Assembly: GCA_002687015.1 (NCBI GenBank)
Contig: NYZB01000269.1
Location: forward strand, 1-41,076
DNA length: 41,076 nt
Source of the DNA: Deltaproteobacteria bacterium
GTDB taxonomy: Bacteria; Myxococcota_A; UBA9160; UBA6930
Direction: 5' to 3'
Under the pieces are notes generated by a model, which had not been told where the DNA came from, searched no databases, and saw only the letters and a list, made by a program, of their open reading frames with translations. Positions 1-7,747 of this stretch are shown piece by piece (within the stretch, counting starts at the first letter, position 1; every line of letters starts with the position of its first letter). The position numbers and the translations under genes are program-made.

Positions 1-131
1 ATCGCCGCGTGCAGGAGGAGCTGGGCTCCGAGCAGCGCGCCGCCGATCACGGCGATCTGGGCCCGGTGCAGCCGCGCCAGGCGCTCCTGGCCGAAGACGC
101 CGGTGAGGCGGGCCGCGATCAGATCGAGCAT
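1..131 (-). CDS. ThiF/MoeB/E1-like adenylyltransferase, N-terminal fragment
   Basis: Only the first 43 or so codons lie in the window; the gene runs off the left edge. The visible protein begins MLDLIAARLTGVFGQERL and continues into a hydrophobic beta strand followed by a glycine-rich turn (IGGALLGAQ). This matches the start of ThiF-fold proteins: an arginine/FGxERL helix, then the Rossmann strand and Gly-rich nucleotide loop that binds ATP. Such enzymes adenylate the C-terminus of ubiquitin-like or sulfur-carrier proteins. The ATG (131-129) lies inside the end of the zinc-finger gene, overlapping its TGA (121-119) by 13 bases, so the two are probably translationally coupled. The Gly loop is slightly unusual (GGALLG where GAGGLG is common). 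Family assignment rests on a short stretch; the adenylation and catalytic-Cys regions are not visible. Confidence 0.55.
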   Translation of the reverse strand, partial: MLDLIAARLTGVFGQERLARLHRAQIAVIGGALLGAQLLLHAA

Positions 132-433
132 CGTTCCTCCCCCTCCGGGCTCCAGGCGAAGTCCGGGCGATCGAGTCCGCAGCCGGGGCAGCCGCTGCGG
201 TGGCTGAAGCAGGCGCGCTCCCCTCCCTCCCGGAGGGCGCCCTCGTGGCTGACGGCGCCACAGCCCGAGCAGGTGATCGCCACGCAGCCGCCCGCGGGCT
301 CGCCGCACACGCCGCACTCCGCGTCGCCCTCGTAGGGCCGCGCTTCGAGGGGACGACGCTGGGTGAAGTAGAACCGGCGATCCCTCCACACGATCTCGCT
401 GCGTTCTTCGAGCACCGTTACCGGCAGAGGCAC
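119..433 (-). CDS. Small zinc-finger protein, C4HC3 (RING/PHD-like) pattern
   Basis: A 104-residue protein with eight well-spaced potential zinc ligands: C40-x2-C43, C55-x2-C58, H63, C75 and C82-x2-C85. This C4HC3 order is that of binuclear treble-clef fingers such as PHD, RING-CH and the prokaryotic RING families known from comparative genomics. An N-terminal segment rich in Arg and aromatics precedes the finger. The start is a GTG at 433; an in-frame stop lies about 19 codons upstream and no ATG is available, so the true start is uncertain. It overlaps the downstream ThiF-like gene by 13 bases, which suggests the two proteins act together, possibly in a ubiquitin-like modification pathway. 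That functional link is inference. It could instead be a simple zinc-ribbon chaperone or recruitment subunit. Confidence 0.55.
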   Translation of the reverse strand: MPLPVTVLEERSEIVWRDRRFYFTQRRPLEARPYEGDAECGVCGEPAGGCVAITCSGCGAVSHEGALREGGERACFSHRSGCPGCGLDRPDFAWSPEGEERCSI

Positions 434-477
434 GCTGCCCGCGATGCGCAGCCCCCTCGCGTCCGGACGGGCCAGCA

Positions 478-963
478 GTGCCGCCCTTCACGCCGGACAC
501 GAAGCTGCCAGATCCGGGGTTCCGGTACATCTGGTCAGTGGACGCGCGAAAACGGCGGAACAGCAGCTTCTCCGAAGCGCCGAAGCTCGAGCCGCGCCTG
601 GGCAAGAGAGACGGCAAGACCCTGGGCATTCGCATCGACGGGAAGCCCCACCTCACGATCTCGCGTCTCGACGACAACGGAAAGCGCTTGATCGAGGCGA
701 CCGCGATCGTCGCGGCACAACGCCGACGCAACCGTGGGCTCTGGGTGGTCTGTGCCGGCGCCTCGGGCCCCGCCACCCTGGGAGCGGCCACCTGGCTCAC
801 CGGACTTCCGCTCATCGTCCCCGACCTCGCCGAAGACGGGGACGGCAATGGCGAGGTGATCTGGCTCGCGCTGCACTGCAGCTACCGGGAAGACAGCGCA
901 GCCACGGGGGAGGTCAAAGTGCGCCCGCTCGGGGAGCCCTATCGGATCGCCGCAGCGGAGTGA
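478..963 (+). CDS. Protein of unknown function
   Basis: A 161-residue reading frame starting at a GTG, divergent from the zinc-finger gene with only 44 bases between them. I do not recognise the family. Residues 1-60 are basic and polar. From about residue 60 the protein looks well folded: a strand-rich part (KPHLTISRL), then a hydrophobic Gly/Ala-rich segment (LWVVCAGASGPATLGAA) and an acidic patch (DLAEDGDGNGE). There is no signal peptide or clear membrane segment. The regular second half, with no competing gene on the other strand, supports coding. The first 20 codons are less convincing and the start may be misplaced, or the gene may be the remnant of a longer one. It ends 19 bases before the convergent end of the acyl-CoA ligase. 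Confidence 0.5.
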   Translation: MPPFTPDTKLPDPGFRYIWSVDARKRRNSSFSEAPKLEPRLGKRDGKTLGIRIDGKPHLTISRLDDNGKRLIEATAIVAAQRRRNRGLWVVCAGASGPATLGAATWLTGLPLIVPDLAEDGDGNGEVIWLALHCSYREDSAATGEVKVRPLGEPYRIAAAE

Positions 964-981
964 AGCGCCGCGTCCGGGGGG

Positions 982-2526
982 TCAGCCCTCTCCACCGAAC
1001 TGCTTGCGCAGCTCGCGCTTCAGGATCTTGCCGCTCGGGTTGCGCGGCAGGGCCTCCAGGGTCTCGAGCCGCTCCGGGATCTTCTGCACCATCAGCTCCT
1101 TGCCGCGCAGGTACTCGACCATCTCCTCGAGGCTGAGCGGCTCGGTGGGCTCGCGAGGCACGACCACGGCGCAGACCATCTCGCCCCGCACCTCGTCGGG
1201 CACGCCGATCACGGTGGCGTCTGCGAGCTTCGGATGCTCGAGGAGGAGATCCTCCACCTCTTGCGCGCTGATGTTCTCGCCCTTGCGGATGATCACGTCC
1301 TTCAATCGACCCGAGATGGTGAGGCAGTCGTTCTCGTCGATGAAGCCGAGATCGCCGGTGCGATAGAAGCCCTCTTCGTCGAAGGCATCGGCATTCAGCG
1401 CTTCGTCCACGTAGCCGAGGAAGAGCTGCGGAGCGCGAACGCGAAGCTCTCCCTCCTCGCCGACACCGGCGAGCGAGCCATCCGCCTTGACCGTCTTGAG
1501 CTCGCTCTCCGGGATATTGAGCCTCCCCTCGGTGTTGGCGAGCTGCTCGTCGGGGTCGTCGAGACGACCGAGGGCCAGGACCGGGCACTCGGTCATTCCG
1601 TAGACCGAGAGGATGCCCGCACCGCACTCCTCCTTGAGCGCGTAGTGGAGAGGCGGCGGTTTCGGCGCTCCGCCTCCCTGGAAGACGCGGATCTTCGGAA
1701 AGATCGGCTGCCCGGGTTGCTGGCGTTGGGTCTCCAGGTACATGCGATGGAAGGCCGTCCCCGCGCCAGCGTGGGTGACTCCGTGCTTGGCGAGGAAGGG
1801 AATCGTCGTCGGGGGGTTGAAGCTCTCGACGATGAGGTGGCTCGCGCCGGTCGAGAGCGCGGCCACGAGCGAGTTCACGCCGCCGAGATGGGTCACCGGG
1901 AAGACCAGACCGATGCGATCCGAGGGCGAGAGGTCCATTCCCACGGCCAGGCCGAAGGAGGCGGCCAGGAAGCCCTTGTCCGTGTGGCGGGCGCCCTTCG
2001 GCTCCGACGTCGTGCCCGAGGTGTAGAAGATCCATCGCACCTCCTCCCCCGCCCTCGGCGCGGGCGGCGGCTCTGCGCTCGCCTCGGAGAGCTGATCCTC
2101 CCAGGGCTCGTCCTTGGCGACCAGCACCGAGAGGCCCTCGATCTTCCCGGCCAGCTCCTTGGCCATGGCTGCGTAGTCGAAGCCACGGAACTGGTCGATC
2201 ACGATGAGGAGCTGCGCACCCGTCTGACGCAGGCAGTGGGAGACCTCCCGCCCGCGATAGATCGGGATGATGGGGTTCTGGACGGCACCCAGCCGCGAGA
2301 GCGCCGCCAGCAGCACGACCGCGTTGAAGCCCGTCGGGAGGATCCAGCTGACCGCACTGCCCTCCCGCACGCCGCGCTCGTAGAGCGCGCCCGCGAGGCG
2401 CTCTGCGGCATCCCGGTAGCCTGCGAAGCTCATTTCGCGACCGGACTCGTCGAGCCCGAAGAGACCCTCCGGGGTCTCCTCCGCGCGCGCTTCCACCAGT
2501 GCCCACAGCGTGTCCGTTCTGATCAT
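982..2526 (-). CDS. AMP-forming acyl-CoA ligase (fatty/alicyclic acid type)
   Basis: A 514-residue ANL-superfamily enzyme that would activate a carboxylic acid with ATP to an acyl-adenylate and then to the CoA thioester in the cytoplasm. All core motifs are present: the phosphate loop TSGTTSEPKG (169-178), YGMTE (309-313), the adenosine-binding TGD (390-392), the hinge GRLKDVIIRKGENIS (406-420) and the C-terminal catalytic Lys500 in NPSGKILKREL. The length is normal for the family. The ATG at 2526 follows a short divergent spacer shared with the GFA gene. It stands alone on this strand, but its neighbours (transporter, ETF:quinone oxidoreductase) fit a catabolic role. The closest remembered relatives are long-chain or cyclohexanecarboxylate-CoA ligases; the substrate cannot be decided from sequence. 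Confidence 0.9.
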   Translation of the reverse strand: MIRTDTLWALVEARAEETPEGLFGLDESGREMSFAGYRDAAERLAGALYERGVREGSAVSWILPTGFNAVVLLAALSRLGAVQNPIIPIYRGREVSHCLRQTGAQLLIVIDQFRGFDYAAMAKELAGKIEGLSVLVAKDEPWEDQLSEASAEPPPAPRAGEEVRWIFYTSGTTSEPKGARHTDKGFLAASFGLAVGMDLSPSDRIGLVFPVTHLGGVNSLVAALSTGASHLIVESFNPPTTIPFLAKHGVTHAGAGTAFHRMYLETQRQQPGQPIFPKIRVFQGGGAPKPPPLHYALKEECGAGILSVYGMTECPVLALGRLDDPDEQLANTEGRLNIPESELKTVKADGSLAGVGEEGELRVRAPQLFLGYVDEALNADAFDEEGFYRTGDLGFIDENDCLTISGRLKDVIIRKGENISAQEVEDLLLEHPKLADATVIGVPDEVRGEMVCAVVVPREPTEPLSLEEMVEYLRGKELMVQKIPERLETLEALPRNPSGKILKRELRKQFGGEG

Positions 2527-2584
2527 GTTCGGCTCCTGTCGGGCTGGTAGGGTAGCCTGGAGCCCATCAGAGGGGAGCCCCTAC

Positions 2585-3001
2585 TTGGAGAAGTCGACGA
2601 CGACGGGTGGGTGCCTGTGCGGGGACGTGAAGTACGAGATCGATGGATCGATCTCTCCCATCTGGCTGTGCCACTGCTCGAAGTGCCGGCGCCGCACCGG
2701 ATCGGCCTTCCACGCCAGCGCGGTCTGCAGCCCCGACCTCTTCCGATGGGTCTCGGGCGAGGATTCGATCCAGGAGTACGAGGACACGCCCGGCTACAAG
2801 GTCCGTTTCTGCCCCCGCTGCGGGTCTCCGGTTCCCTCCTACCTCGAGCAGTTCGGGCTCGTCTTCCTGCACGTCGGCGCGCTCGACGGAGATCCGGGAC
2901 GGCAGATCGACCACCACATCTTCGTGGGCTCGAAGGCTCCCTGGTTCGCGATTACCGACGGGCATCCGCAGTACCACGAGCACAAGCCGCGACAGGGATG
3001 A
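2585..3001 (+). CDS. GFA/CENP-V family zinc protein
   Basis: A 138-residue protein of the GFA (glutathione-dependent formaldehyde-activating enzyme-like, formerly DUF636) family. The diagnostic cysteines are present: C10-x-C12 in GGCLCGDV, C29-x-C31-x2-C34 in CHCSKC and C76-x2-C79 in CPRC, which bind two zinc ions in the family's beta-sandwich. Members process S-(hydroxymethyl)glutathione-like adducts or are of unknown function. I chose the TTG at 2585 because the conserved fold starts immediately after it and a purine-rich AGAGGGGAG sits about 10 bases upstream. An in-frame ATG at 2525 exists but overlaps the start of the divergent ligase and would add an unrelated 20-residue leader. The physiological role here is unknown. 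Confidence 0.8.
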   Translation: MEKSTTTGGCLCGDVKYEIDGSISPIWLCHCSKCRRRTGSAFHASAVCSPDLFRWVSGEDSIQEYEDTPGYKVRFCPRCGSPVPSYLEQFGLVFLHVGALDGDPGRQIDHHIFVGSKAPWFAITDGHPQYHEHKPRQG

Positions 3002-3012
3002 GCGGCGCGCTT

Positions 3013-3031
3013 CGCGAGCCCTACACTCGCG
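3013..3031. promoter_or_regulatory. Short inverted repeat after the GFA gene
   Basis: CGCGAG (3013-3018) and CTCGCG (3026-3031) are perfect complements around a seven-base spacer, starting 12 bases after the GFA stop codon. The hairpin could help terminate or process the GFA transcript before the MFS gene. No T-run follows, and short GC-rich inverted repeats arise easily at this base composition. Confidence 0.25.
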
Positions 3032-3052
3032 GCGCGAAGTGCCAGTGCCCAG

Positions 3053-3066
3053 TCCGTCGCGACGGA
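3053..3066. promoter_or_regulatory. 14-bp perfect palindrome upstream of the MFS gene
   Basis: TCCGTCGCGACGGA is a perfect palindrome 35 bases before the MFS start codon. It could be an operator for a dimeric regulator of the transporter. I see no convincing promoter boxes next to it. Its position in the only sizeable gap in front of this gene is the main support. Confidence 0.3.
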
Positions 3067-3101
3067 ACGCGGTCTCGAGCTGGCAGGAGGTCGATCCGCA
3101 G

Positions 3102-4415
3102 ATGAGCTCGGCAGGACAGTCCGCCCAGGGGGCCCCCGTCTCGAACCGCTACTCGAGCTACGTCCTCGGGCTCCTCTTCGTCGTCTACGTCTTCAACTTC
3201 ATCGATCGCCAGGTGCTCTCGATCCTGCTCCCCTCCATCAAGGAGGAGATGGAGGTCTCGGACACCTACATGGGCTTCCTCACCGGTCCGGCCTTCGTTC
3301 TCTTCTACACCTTCGCGGGCATCCCCATCGCGCGCTTCGCGGATCGCACTTCGCGCCGTTCCGTGATCGCCCTGGGCCTGGTGGTCTGGACCGCCATGAC
3401 CGCGGCTTCCGGGCTCGTCCGGAGCTTCTGGCAGCTGGCTGCGGCGCGGGTCGGCGTGGGGATCGGGGAGGCCGCGGGAAGCCCGCCGGCTCATTCCCTG
3501 CTCGCCGACTACTTCCCGCCCGAACGGCGCGCCACGGCGCTCTCGATCTACGGTGCCGGGGTCTATCTCGGCGTCGCGGCGGCCTATCTCGGGGGTGGCT
3601 ACATCGGGCACCACTTCGGGTGGCGCACGGTCTACCTCGTGATCGGGCTGGCCGGCTTTCCGCTGGCGGCACTGGTCCGCTTCACCATCCGGGAGCTGCC
3701 GCGCGGCTACTCCGACGCGGGCGCCGCCGGGCGTGAAGAGGCCGTCTCCCTGGGGCAGGCGCTGCGCGCACTCGCGAGCAACCGCTCGTTCATCCTGGTG
3801 ATGCTCGCCACGTCGGTGATGTCCCTGTCGGGCTACGGCGTGCTCACCTGGGGCGCCACCTTTCTGATGCGTGTCCACGACATGGGGATGGTGGAGGTGG
3901 GCGTGTGGCTCGGCCTCGCCATCGGCATCACCGGAGGGCTGGGCGCCTACCTGGGCGGCCGCTGGGCTGACGCCATGGGGCGCCGCGACCGACGCTGGTA
4001 CGTCTGGCTGCCGGCTCTGGAGCTCGCGCTCGCCGTGCCCTTCGTGGCGGGCTTCGTCCTGCTCGAGAGCCGGATCGGCGCGCTGCTCTGCTTCGTTCCC
4101 TTCCATCTCCTGGCGAGCATGTACCTCGGGCCCATGCTCTCGACCATCCAGAACCTGGTCGTCCCGCGAATGCGGGCGACCGCCTCCGCGGTCAACCTCT
4201 TCGTCGTGAACCTGGTCGGTCTCGGAGTCGGGCCGCTCTTGATGGGCTTCCTGAACGATCGGCTCGCGGCCGACTACGGGCAGGAGGCCATCCGCTGGTC
4301 GATGCTCTTCGTTGGCATCGTCGGCGGCGGCTCGAGCTTCCTGTTCTACGCGGCCGGTCGGAACCTGCGCGAGGACCTGGACGCGGCGCTTCGGGCCGTC
4401 GATCAGGACTCCTGA
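3102..4415 (+). CDS. Major facilitator superfamily transporter (spinster-like)
   Basis: A 437-residue integral membrane protein with the twelve-helix MFS pattern. The N-terminal half carries the first-helix signature FNFIDRQVLSILLP and the loop-2 motif ARFADRTSRR; the second half repeats the layout after a charged central loop near residues 200-220. Proteins of this subfamily resemble spinster and hexuronate/aromatic acid transporters and move organic anions or sterol-like compounds using proton symport. The ATG at 3102 is preceded by AGGAGG eleven bases upstream. It ends by overlapping the convergent SnoaL-like gene. A role in uptake of the substrate of the surrounding catabolic genes is plausible but only inferred from position. 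Confidence 0.85.
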   Translation: MSSAGQSAQGAPVSNRYSSYVLGLLFVVYVFNFIDRQVLSILLPSIKEEMEVSDTYMGFLTGPAFVLFYTFAGIPIARFADRTSRRSVIALGLVVWTAMTAASGLVRSFWQLAAARVGVGIGEAAGSPPAHSLLADYFPPERRATALSIYGAGVYLGVAAAYLGGGYIGHHFGWRTVYLVIGLAGFPLAALVRFTIRELPRGYSDAGAAGREEAVSLGQALRALASNRSFILVMLATSVMSLSGYGVLTWGATFLMRVHDMGMVEVGVWLGLAIGITGGLGAYLGGRWADAMGRRDRRWYVWLPALELALAVPFVAGFVLLESRIGALLCFVPFHLLASMYLGPMLSTIQNLVVPRMRATASAVNLFVVNLVGLGVGPLLMGFLNDRLAADYGQEAIRWSMLFVGIVGGGSSFLFYAAGRNLREDLDAALRAVDQDS

Positions 4416-4417
4416 TC
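4401..4417. terminator. 17-bp palindrome containing two convergent stop codons
   Basis: GATCAGGA-C-TCCTGATC is a perfect inverted repeat with 8-base arms and a one-base centre. The MFS stop codon TGA (4413-4415) and the stop of the SnoaL-like gene (TGA on the minus strand, 4405-4403) both lie inside it. A long RNA hairpin cannot form with a one-base loop, so it is more likely a compact convergent gene end or a protein-binding site than an intrinsic terminator. Confidence 0.35.
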
Positions 4418-4852
4418 GGCCCAGCCCTCGTCGAGGGGGACGAGCCAGGACATGTGGAGCTTCCGCGCCCGGAACTTCCACTCGTCGTCCACCCGCTGGT
4501 AGCGGTCCTCGTAGTAGCCCGAGCCGATCATGCTCCGGCCGTCGGTGACGGCGCGCAGGTCGAGGTAGCAGGTCCCGCTCGCCTCGTCCCCGGCGAGCGA
4601 GATCACGTGATTCGTGACGAAGGGCTGGAAGGCGCCCTCGCCCAGCGCGCGCTCGTAGGTCTCGAGCAGCGCCGCCCGCCCTCGGAGCACGGGCGGCTCG
4701 CCCGTGTCCATCTCGCAGTCTTCGGTGAAGAGCGCGGCCGCGGCCGCCGCCTGCCTCTGCCAGACGTGGTGGGCGTAGCGGCGGACGAGGTCGCGGATCG
4801 CCTCCCGATCGACCAGCTCCTGCAGCAGCTCGTCGGGCGGAGGGCCGCTCAG
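4403..4852 (-). CDS. SnoaL-like (NTF2-fold) protein
   Basis: A 149-residue SnoaL-like protein, the usual size for the NTF2-fold family that includes polyketide cyclases, steroid delta-isomerases and small hydratases. Typical features are the N-terminal helix with a DREAIRDLVRRYAH motif (residues 15-28), the LFTEDCEMD turn (41-49), the RGRAAL segment (58-62) and the C-terminal strand ending WKFRARKLHMSW (125-136). No ATG, GTG or TTG is available near the conserved start. The best candidate is CTG at 4852, whose last two bases are the first two of the TGA of the upstream FeS oxidoreductase, giving a CTGA stop-start overlap. Longer in-frame extension into the upstream gene gives low-complexity Arg-rich sequence and is not credible. 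The reaction is unknown; isomerase or dehydratase activity would fit the neighbourhood. Confidence 0.7.
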   Translation of the reverse strand: MSGPPPDELLQELVDREAIRDLVRRYAHHVWQRQAAAAAALFTEDCEMDTGEPPVLRGRAALLETYERALGEGAFQPFVTNHVISLAGDEASGTCYLDLRAVTDGRSMIGSGYYEDRYQRVDDEWKFRARKLHMSWLVPLDEGWADQES

Positions 4853-6921
4853 GACGGATCCTCCAGGGCCTCGGCCACCAGCTCCGCGATGTCGGCCACC
4901 CGCAGACCGCCCTCGGGATCCACGGAGGCCACGGCCTCGTCGAGCATCTGCATGCAGAAGGGGCACGAGACGGCCGTCGTGTCGGCGCCGCAGGAGCGCA
5001 CCTGCTCGAGGCGTTGATGGTTGATCCGGCTCGGGGGGGCGTCGTCCATCCACGCGTAGCCCCCACCGGAGCCACAGCACAGCGCGCGGGACCGGCTTTG
5101 CTCCATGTCCCGGAAGGCTCCCGGTTTCGCCAGGCCCTCGAGGACCTCGCGGGGCTCGTCGAAGACCCCGTTGTGGCGGCCGAGGTAGCAGGGGTCGTGG
5201 TAGGTGAGCGAGGCCAGCTCTTCGCGCAGCTGGAGCCGCCCGCTGCGGACGAGGTCGGCGATCAGCTGGGTGTGGTGGATGACCTCGTAGCGCCCGCCGA
5301 ACTCCGGAAGCTCGTTCTTGAAGCTGTTCAGGCAGTGGGGACAGGTCGTGATGATCTTCTCCACGCCGTAGCGTTCGAGGGTTTCGACGTTCGTCTTGGC
5401 GCAGGTCTGGAAGCTCAGCTCCTCACCCACCCGGCGCGCCGGGTCCCCCGTGCAGCACTCCTCGGCGCCCAGCACGGCGAAGTCCACGCCCGCCGCCTGG
5501 AGAACGCGGACCATGGCGCGGGTGACCTCGATGTTCCGGTCGACCAGGGCGCCCGTGCAGCCGACCCAGAAGAGGTACTCCGCGGTGTCGCCTCGTCCCA
5601 GCACCTTGATGTCGAGATCGGCGAACCAGGCCTCGCGGTCGTGAGCCGTGCCCACCCAGGGGTGCATCCGGTCTTCGATGTTCTTCAGGAACTGCTGGGC
5701 TTCTTCGCCCATGCGCGCTTCGGTCATCACCAGGTTGCGTCGCATGTCGACGATGGTGGGGATGTGCTCGACGAAGACCGGGCACTCCGCCTGGCAGGCC
5801 CCGCAGGTGCGGCAGCCCCAGAGCTCCTCCTCCGTCACGGCTGCGCCCGGGGACTCCTCGCCGGCGGTCGCGACCAGGGGCGGCGCCTCGGAGGCCCCTG
5901 CTTCGGGCTCCGCTTCGGAGGAGGCGCCCAGCAGTGCGGGGCCCGCTTCGTGCATCTGCCGCTTCAGGTCCTGGACCAGCTTTCGGGGGCTGAGGGCGGC
6001 GCCGCTCAAGTGGGCCGGGCACACCTCCTCGCAGCGCCCGCAGTTCACGCACGTGTCCAGGTCGAGAAGCTGCTTCCACGTGAACTGGTCGATCCGCGCG
6101 ACACCCAGGTGCTCGAGGGTGTCCGGGTCGCTGTCGAGCACGGCCTCGATGTCCGGGTGCGAGAGCTTCCCGCTGCCGTCGAGGTCGCGCAGGAAGATGT
6201 TCAGGGGGCCGTAGAGGACGTGTCCGAGCTTCCCATGACTCAGGTACCCGATGAAGAAGAAGGCCGTCGCAGCGTGGACCCACCAGAGGGACGCGTGGGC
6301 CTCCGTCAGTCGGTCGGCGCCGAGATCCGCGAGCAGCAGCGCTACGGCGTAGCCACCGGGGGACCAGGGTGCGAGCTCGGGCTGCTGCTGCAGCTCGGTG
6401 ACGGCGATGCGCATGCCCTCGAGAGCGAAGCCCTGGACGAAGAGCAGCAGCAGCAGGCCCAGGCTGAACCAGTCGTCGAAGAAGGAGTGGAGATGGGCTG
6501 GGCGCAGGACCAGCCGCCGCCACAGGGCCATGCTCAGGCCGACGATCGCGAAGAGCCCGAACACGTCGCTCAGCAGCGAGAAGCCCAGGTAGAAGGAGCC
6601 GCGCAGGAAGTGCACGCCTGACCAATCCTGCAGCGAGACCAGCGAGGTCGCGACGAGCTGGGCGAGGAACCCGTAGAAGATGAGGAGATGGATGGCGGCC
6701 GGAAGGCTTCGCCGCCGGTGTCGCCGGTGGCCGATGATCTCCGCCAGGAGACCGCCGATCCGCTCCCCGATGCGGTCCAGGCGCACTTCGGGTGCGCCCA
6801 GCCGCCAGAGGCGGATCCGCCGGTAGAGGCCCCACGCGAAGAACCCCAGCGCAGCGGCGAAGAGCACGTACATCAGCGCGGGGCCGGCGACGTTCCAGAA
6901 GATCTCGCGCGTCGGCTCCAT
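4849..6921 (-). CDS. Membrane FeS oxidoreductase, FadF/EMO-type ETF:quinone oxidoreductase
   Basis: A 690-residue fused electron-transfer protein. Residues 8-245 hold about five membrane helices resembling the NarI haem-b subunit, with histidines placed as possible haem ligands. Two [4Fe-4S] motifs follow, C291-x2-C294-x2-C297-x3-C301 and C370-x2-C373-x2-C376-x3-C380, and then two CCG domains of heterodisulfide-reductase type (CC489-490 with C527/C530; CC615-616 with C653/C656). This architecture is that of Bacillus FadF and the EMO proteins shown to pass electrons from ETF to menaquinone during acyl-CoA oxidation. EtfA and EtfB lie near the other end of the window, a matching partner. I chose ATG 6921 because it directly precedes the first helix; the frame extends 29 codons further upstream with unlikely sequence. 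Confidence 0.85.
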   Translation of the reverse strand: MEPTREIFWNVAGPALMYVLFAAALGFFAWGLYRRIRLWRLGAPEVRLDRIGERIGGLLAEIIGHRRHRRRSLPAAIHLLIFYGFLAQLVATSLVSLQDWSGVHFLRGSFYLGFSLLSDVFGLFAIVGLSMALWRRLVLRPAHLHSFFDDWFSLGLLLLLFVQGFALEGMRIAVTELQQQPELAPWSPGGYAVALLLADLGADRLTEAHASLWWVHAATAFFFIGYLSHGKLGHVLYGPLNIFLRDLDGSGKLSHPDIEAVLDSDPDTLEHLGVARIDQFTWKQLLDLDTCVNCGRCEEVCPAHLSGAALSPRKLVQDLKRQMHEAGPALLGASSEAEPEAGASEAPPLVATAGEESPGAAVTEEELWGCRTCGACQAECPVFVEHIPTIVDMRRNLVMTEARMGEEAQQFLKNIEDRMHPWVGTAHDREAWFADLDIKVLGRGDTAEYLFWVGCTGALVDRNIEVTRAMVRVLQAAGVDFAVLGAEECCTGDPARRVGEELSFQTCAKTNVETLERYGVEKIITTCPHCLNSFKNELPEFGGRYEVIHHTQLIADLVRSGRLQLREELASLTYHDPCYLGRHNGVFDEPREVLEGLAKPGAFRDMEQSRSRALCCGSGGGYAWMDDAPPSRINHQRLEQVRSCGADTTAVSCPFCMQMLDEAVASVDPEGGLRVADIAELVAEALEDPS

Positions 6922-7063
6922 GGGGCGCGGCAGGCTACCAGTCCTGTCTCGGCACGGGCAACTCTCACGAGCTGGCGTCGGCCGGTGGTTGATCCCCCAG
7001 GGGAACAACCCGGCCGGAGACGCCCATTCCTCTACGGGCCTCCAGGCGGGCCTCGATGATGGC

Positions 7064-7108
7064 TTGACGCGTGCTAACTCTTGAGTAAGATACTTTCGTG
7101 TGAGTTAG
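7064..7108 (+). promoter_or_regulatory. Promoter with overlapping operator half-sites for the 7.1-30.1 kb gene run
   Basis: TTGACG (7064-7069) and TAAGAT (7086-7091), 16 bases apart, make a reasonable sigma-70-type promoter in an otherwise GC-rich region. The AT-rich stretch overlapping it holds CTAACTC (7074-7080) and its exact complement GAGTTAG (7102-7108), with a third, one-mismatch half-site GAGTAAG at 7083-7089. Three related half-sites spanning the -10 box are what a TetR- or FadR-like repressor controlling acyl-CoA catabolism would need. No regulator gene is in the window. The first gene begins 25 bases further on. The FeS oxidoreductase promoter on the other strand probably lies in the same 212-base gap. 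Confidence 0.55.
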
Positions 7109-7132
7109 TCGAGGAGCGGCGGTACCCCCCCG

Positions 7133-7714
7133 ATGTCGATCCAGATCGAGGAGACCTTCGAGATCGCGGTGCCCGTGGACACGGTCTGGCAGTTCCTGCT
7201 GGACCCCCACCGCGTCGTGACCAGCCTGCCGGGCGCCCAGCTCGAGGAGGTGGTCGACGACCGGACCTTCGACGGCGTCGTGAAGATCAAGCTGGGAGCC
7301 CTCACCGTGCGCTATCGCGGCCGGGTGCAGCTCACCGAGGTCGACGACCAGGCGCACCAGCTCTGCATGCTCGCCGAGGGCCGGGAGACGAGCGGCGGCA
7401 CCGCCCAGGCCACGGTCACGGCCGAGCTGCGCGCCCTCGCCGAGGCTCGAACCGAGGTGGTCACGAAGGCGCAGGTGGATCTGACGGGCAGGGTGATGCA
7501 GATTGGTCGCGGGATGATCGAGGGCGTGTCGAGCCAGCTCTTCGGACAGTTCGTGGCTCGGACGCAGGAGGCCCTGACGGAACCCGCATCGGAGACCGGG
7601 GAGGTGGCCCGCGCCCGGGACGAGCCGATCCCGCTTCTGAGCGTGATCCTCGGCGTCATCTGGGCACCCGTGGCACGCTTCTTCCAGAGGCTCTTCGGAC
7701 GGAAAGCCAGCTAG
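7133..7714 (+). CDS. CoxG-like SRPBCC-domain protein
   Basis: A 193-residue protein of the CoxG family (carbon monoxide dehydrogenase subunit G), a START/SRPBCC fold. The opening FEIAVPVDTVWQFLLDPHRV (9-28), the LPGAQLEEV segment (32-40) and the later VDLTGRVMQIGRGMIEG (116-132) are typical. The C-terminus (about 167-192) is a hydrophobic segment followed by basic residues, as in CoxG, which anchors molybdenum hydroxylases to the membrane. A xanthine-dehydrogenase-family trio encoded 5 kb downstream on the same strand is a likely partner. It is the first gene after the predicted promoter, with the ATG preceded by a moderate ribosome site (GAGGAGCGG). Confidence 0.8.
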   Translation: MSIQIEETFEIAVPVDTVWQFLLDPHRVVTSLPGAQLEEVVDDRTFDGVVKIKLGALTVRYRGRVQLTEVDDQAHQLCMLAEGRETSGGTAQATVTAELRALAEARTEVVTKAQVDLTGRVMQIGRGMIEGVSSQLFGQFVARTQEALTEPASETGEVARARDEPIPLLSVILGVIWAPVARFFQRLFGRKAS

Positions 7715-7747
7715 GGGAAGGGTCCCAACAGGGAGGATGAGGTCACC

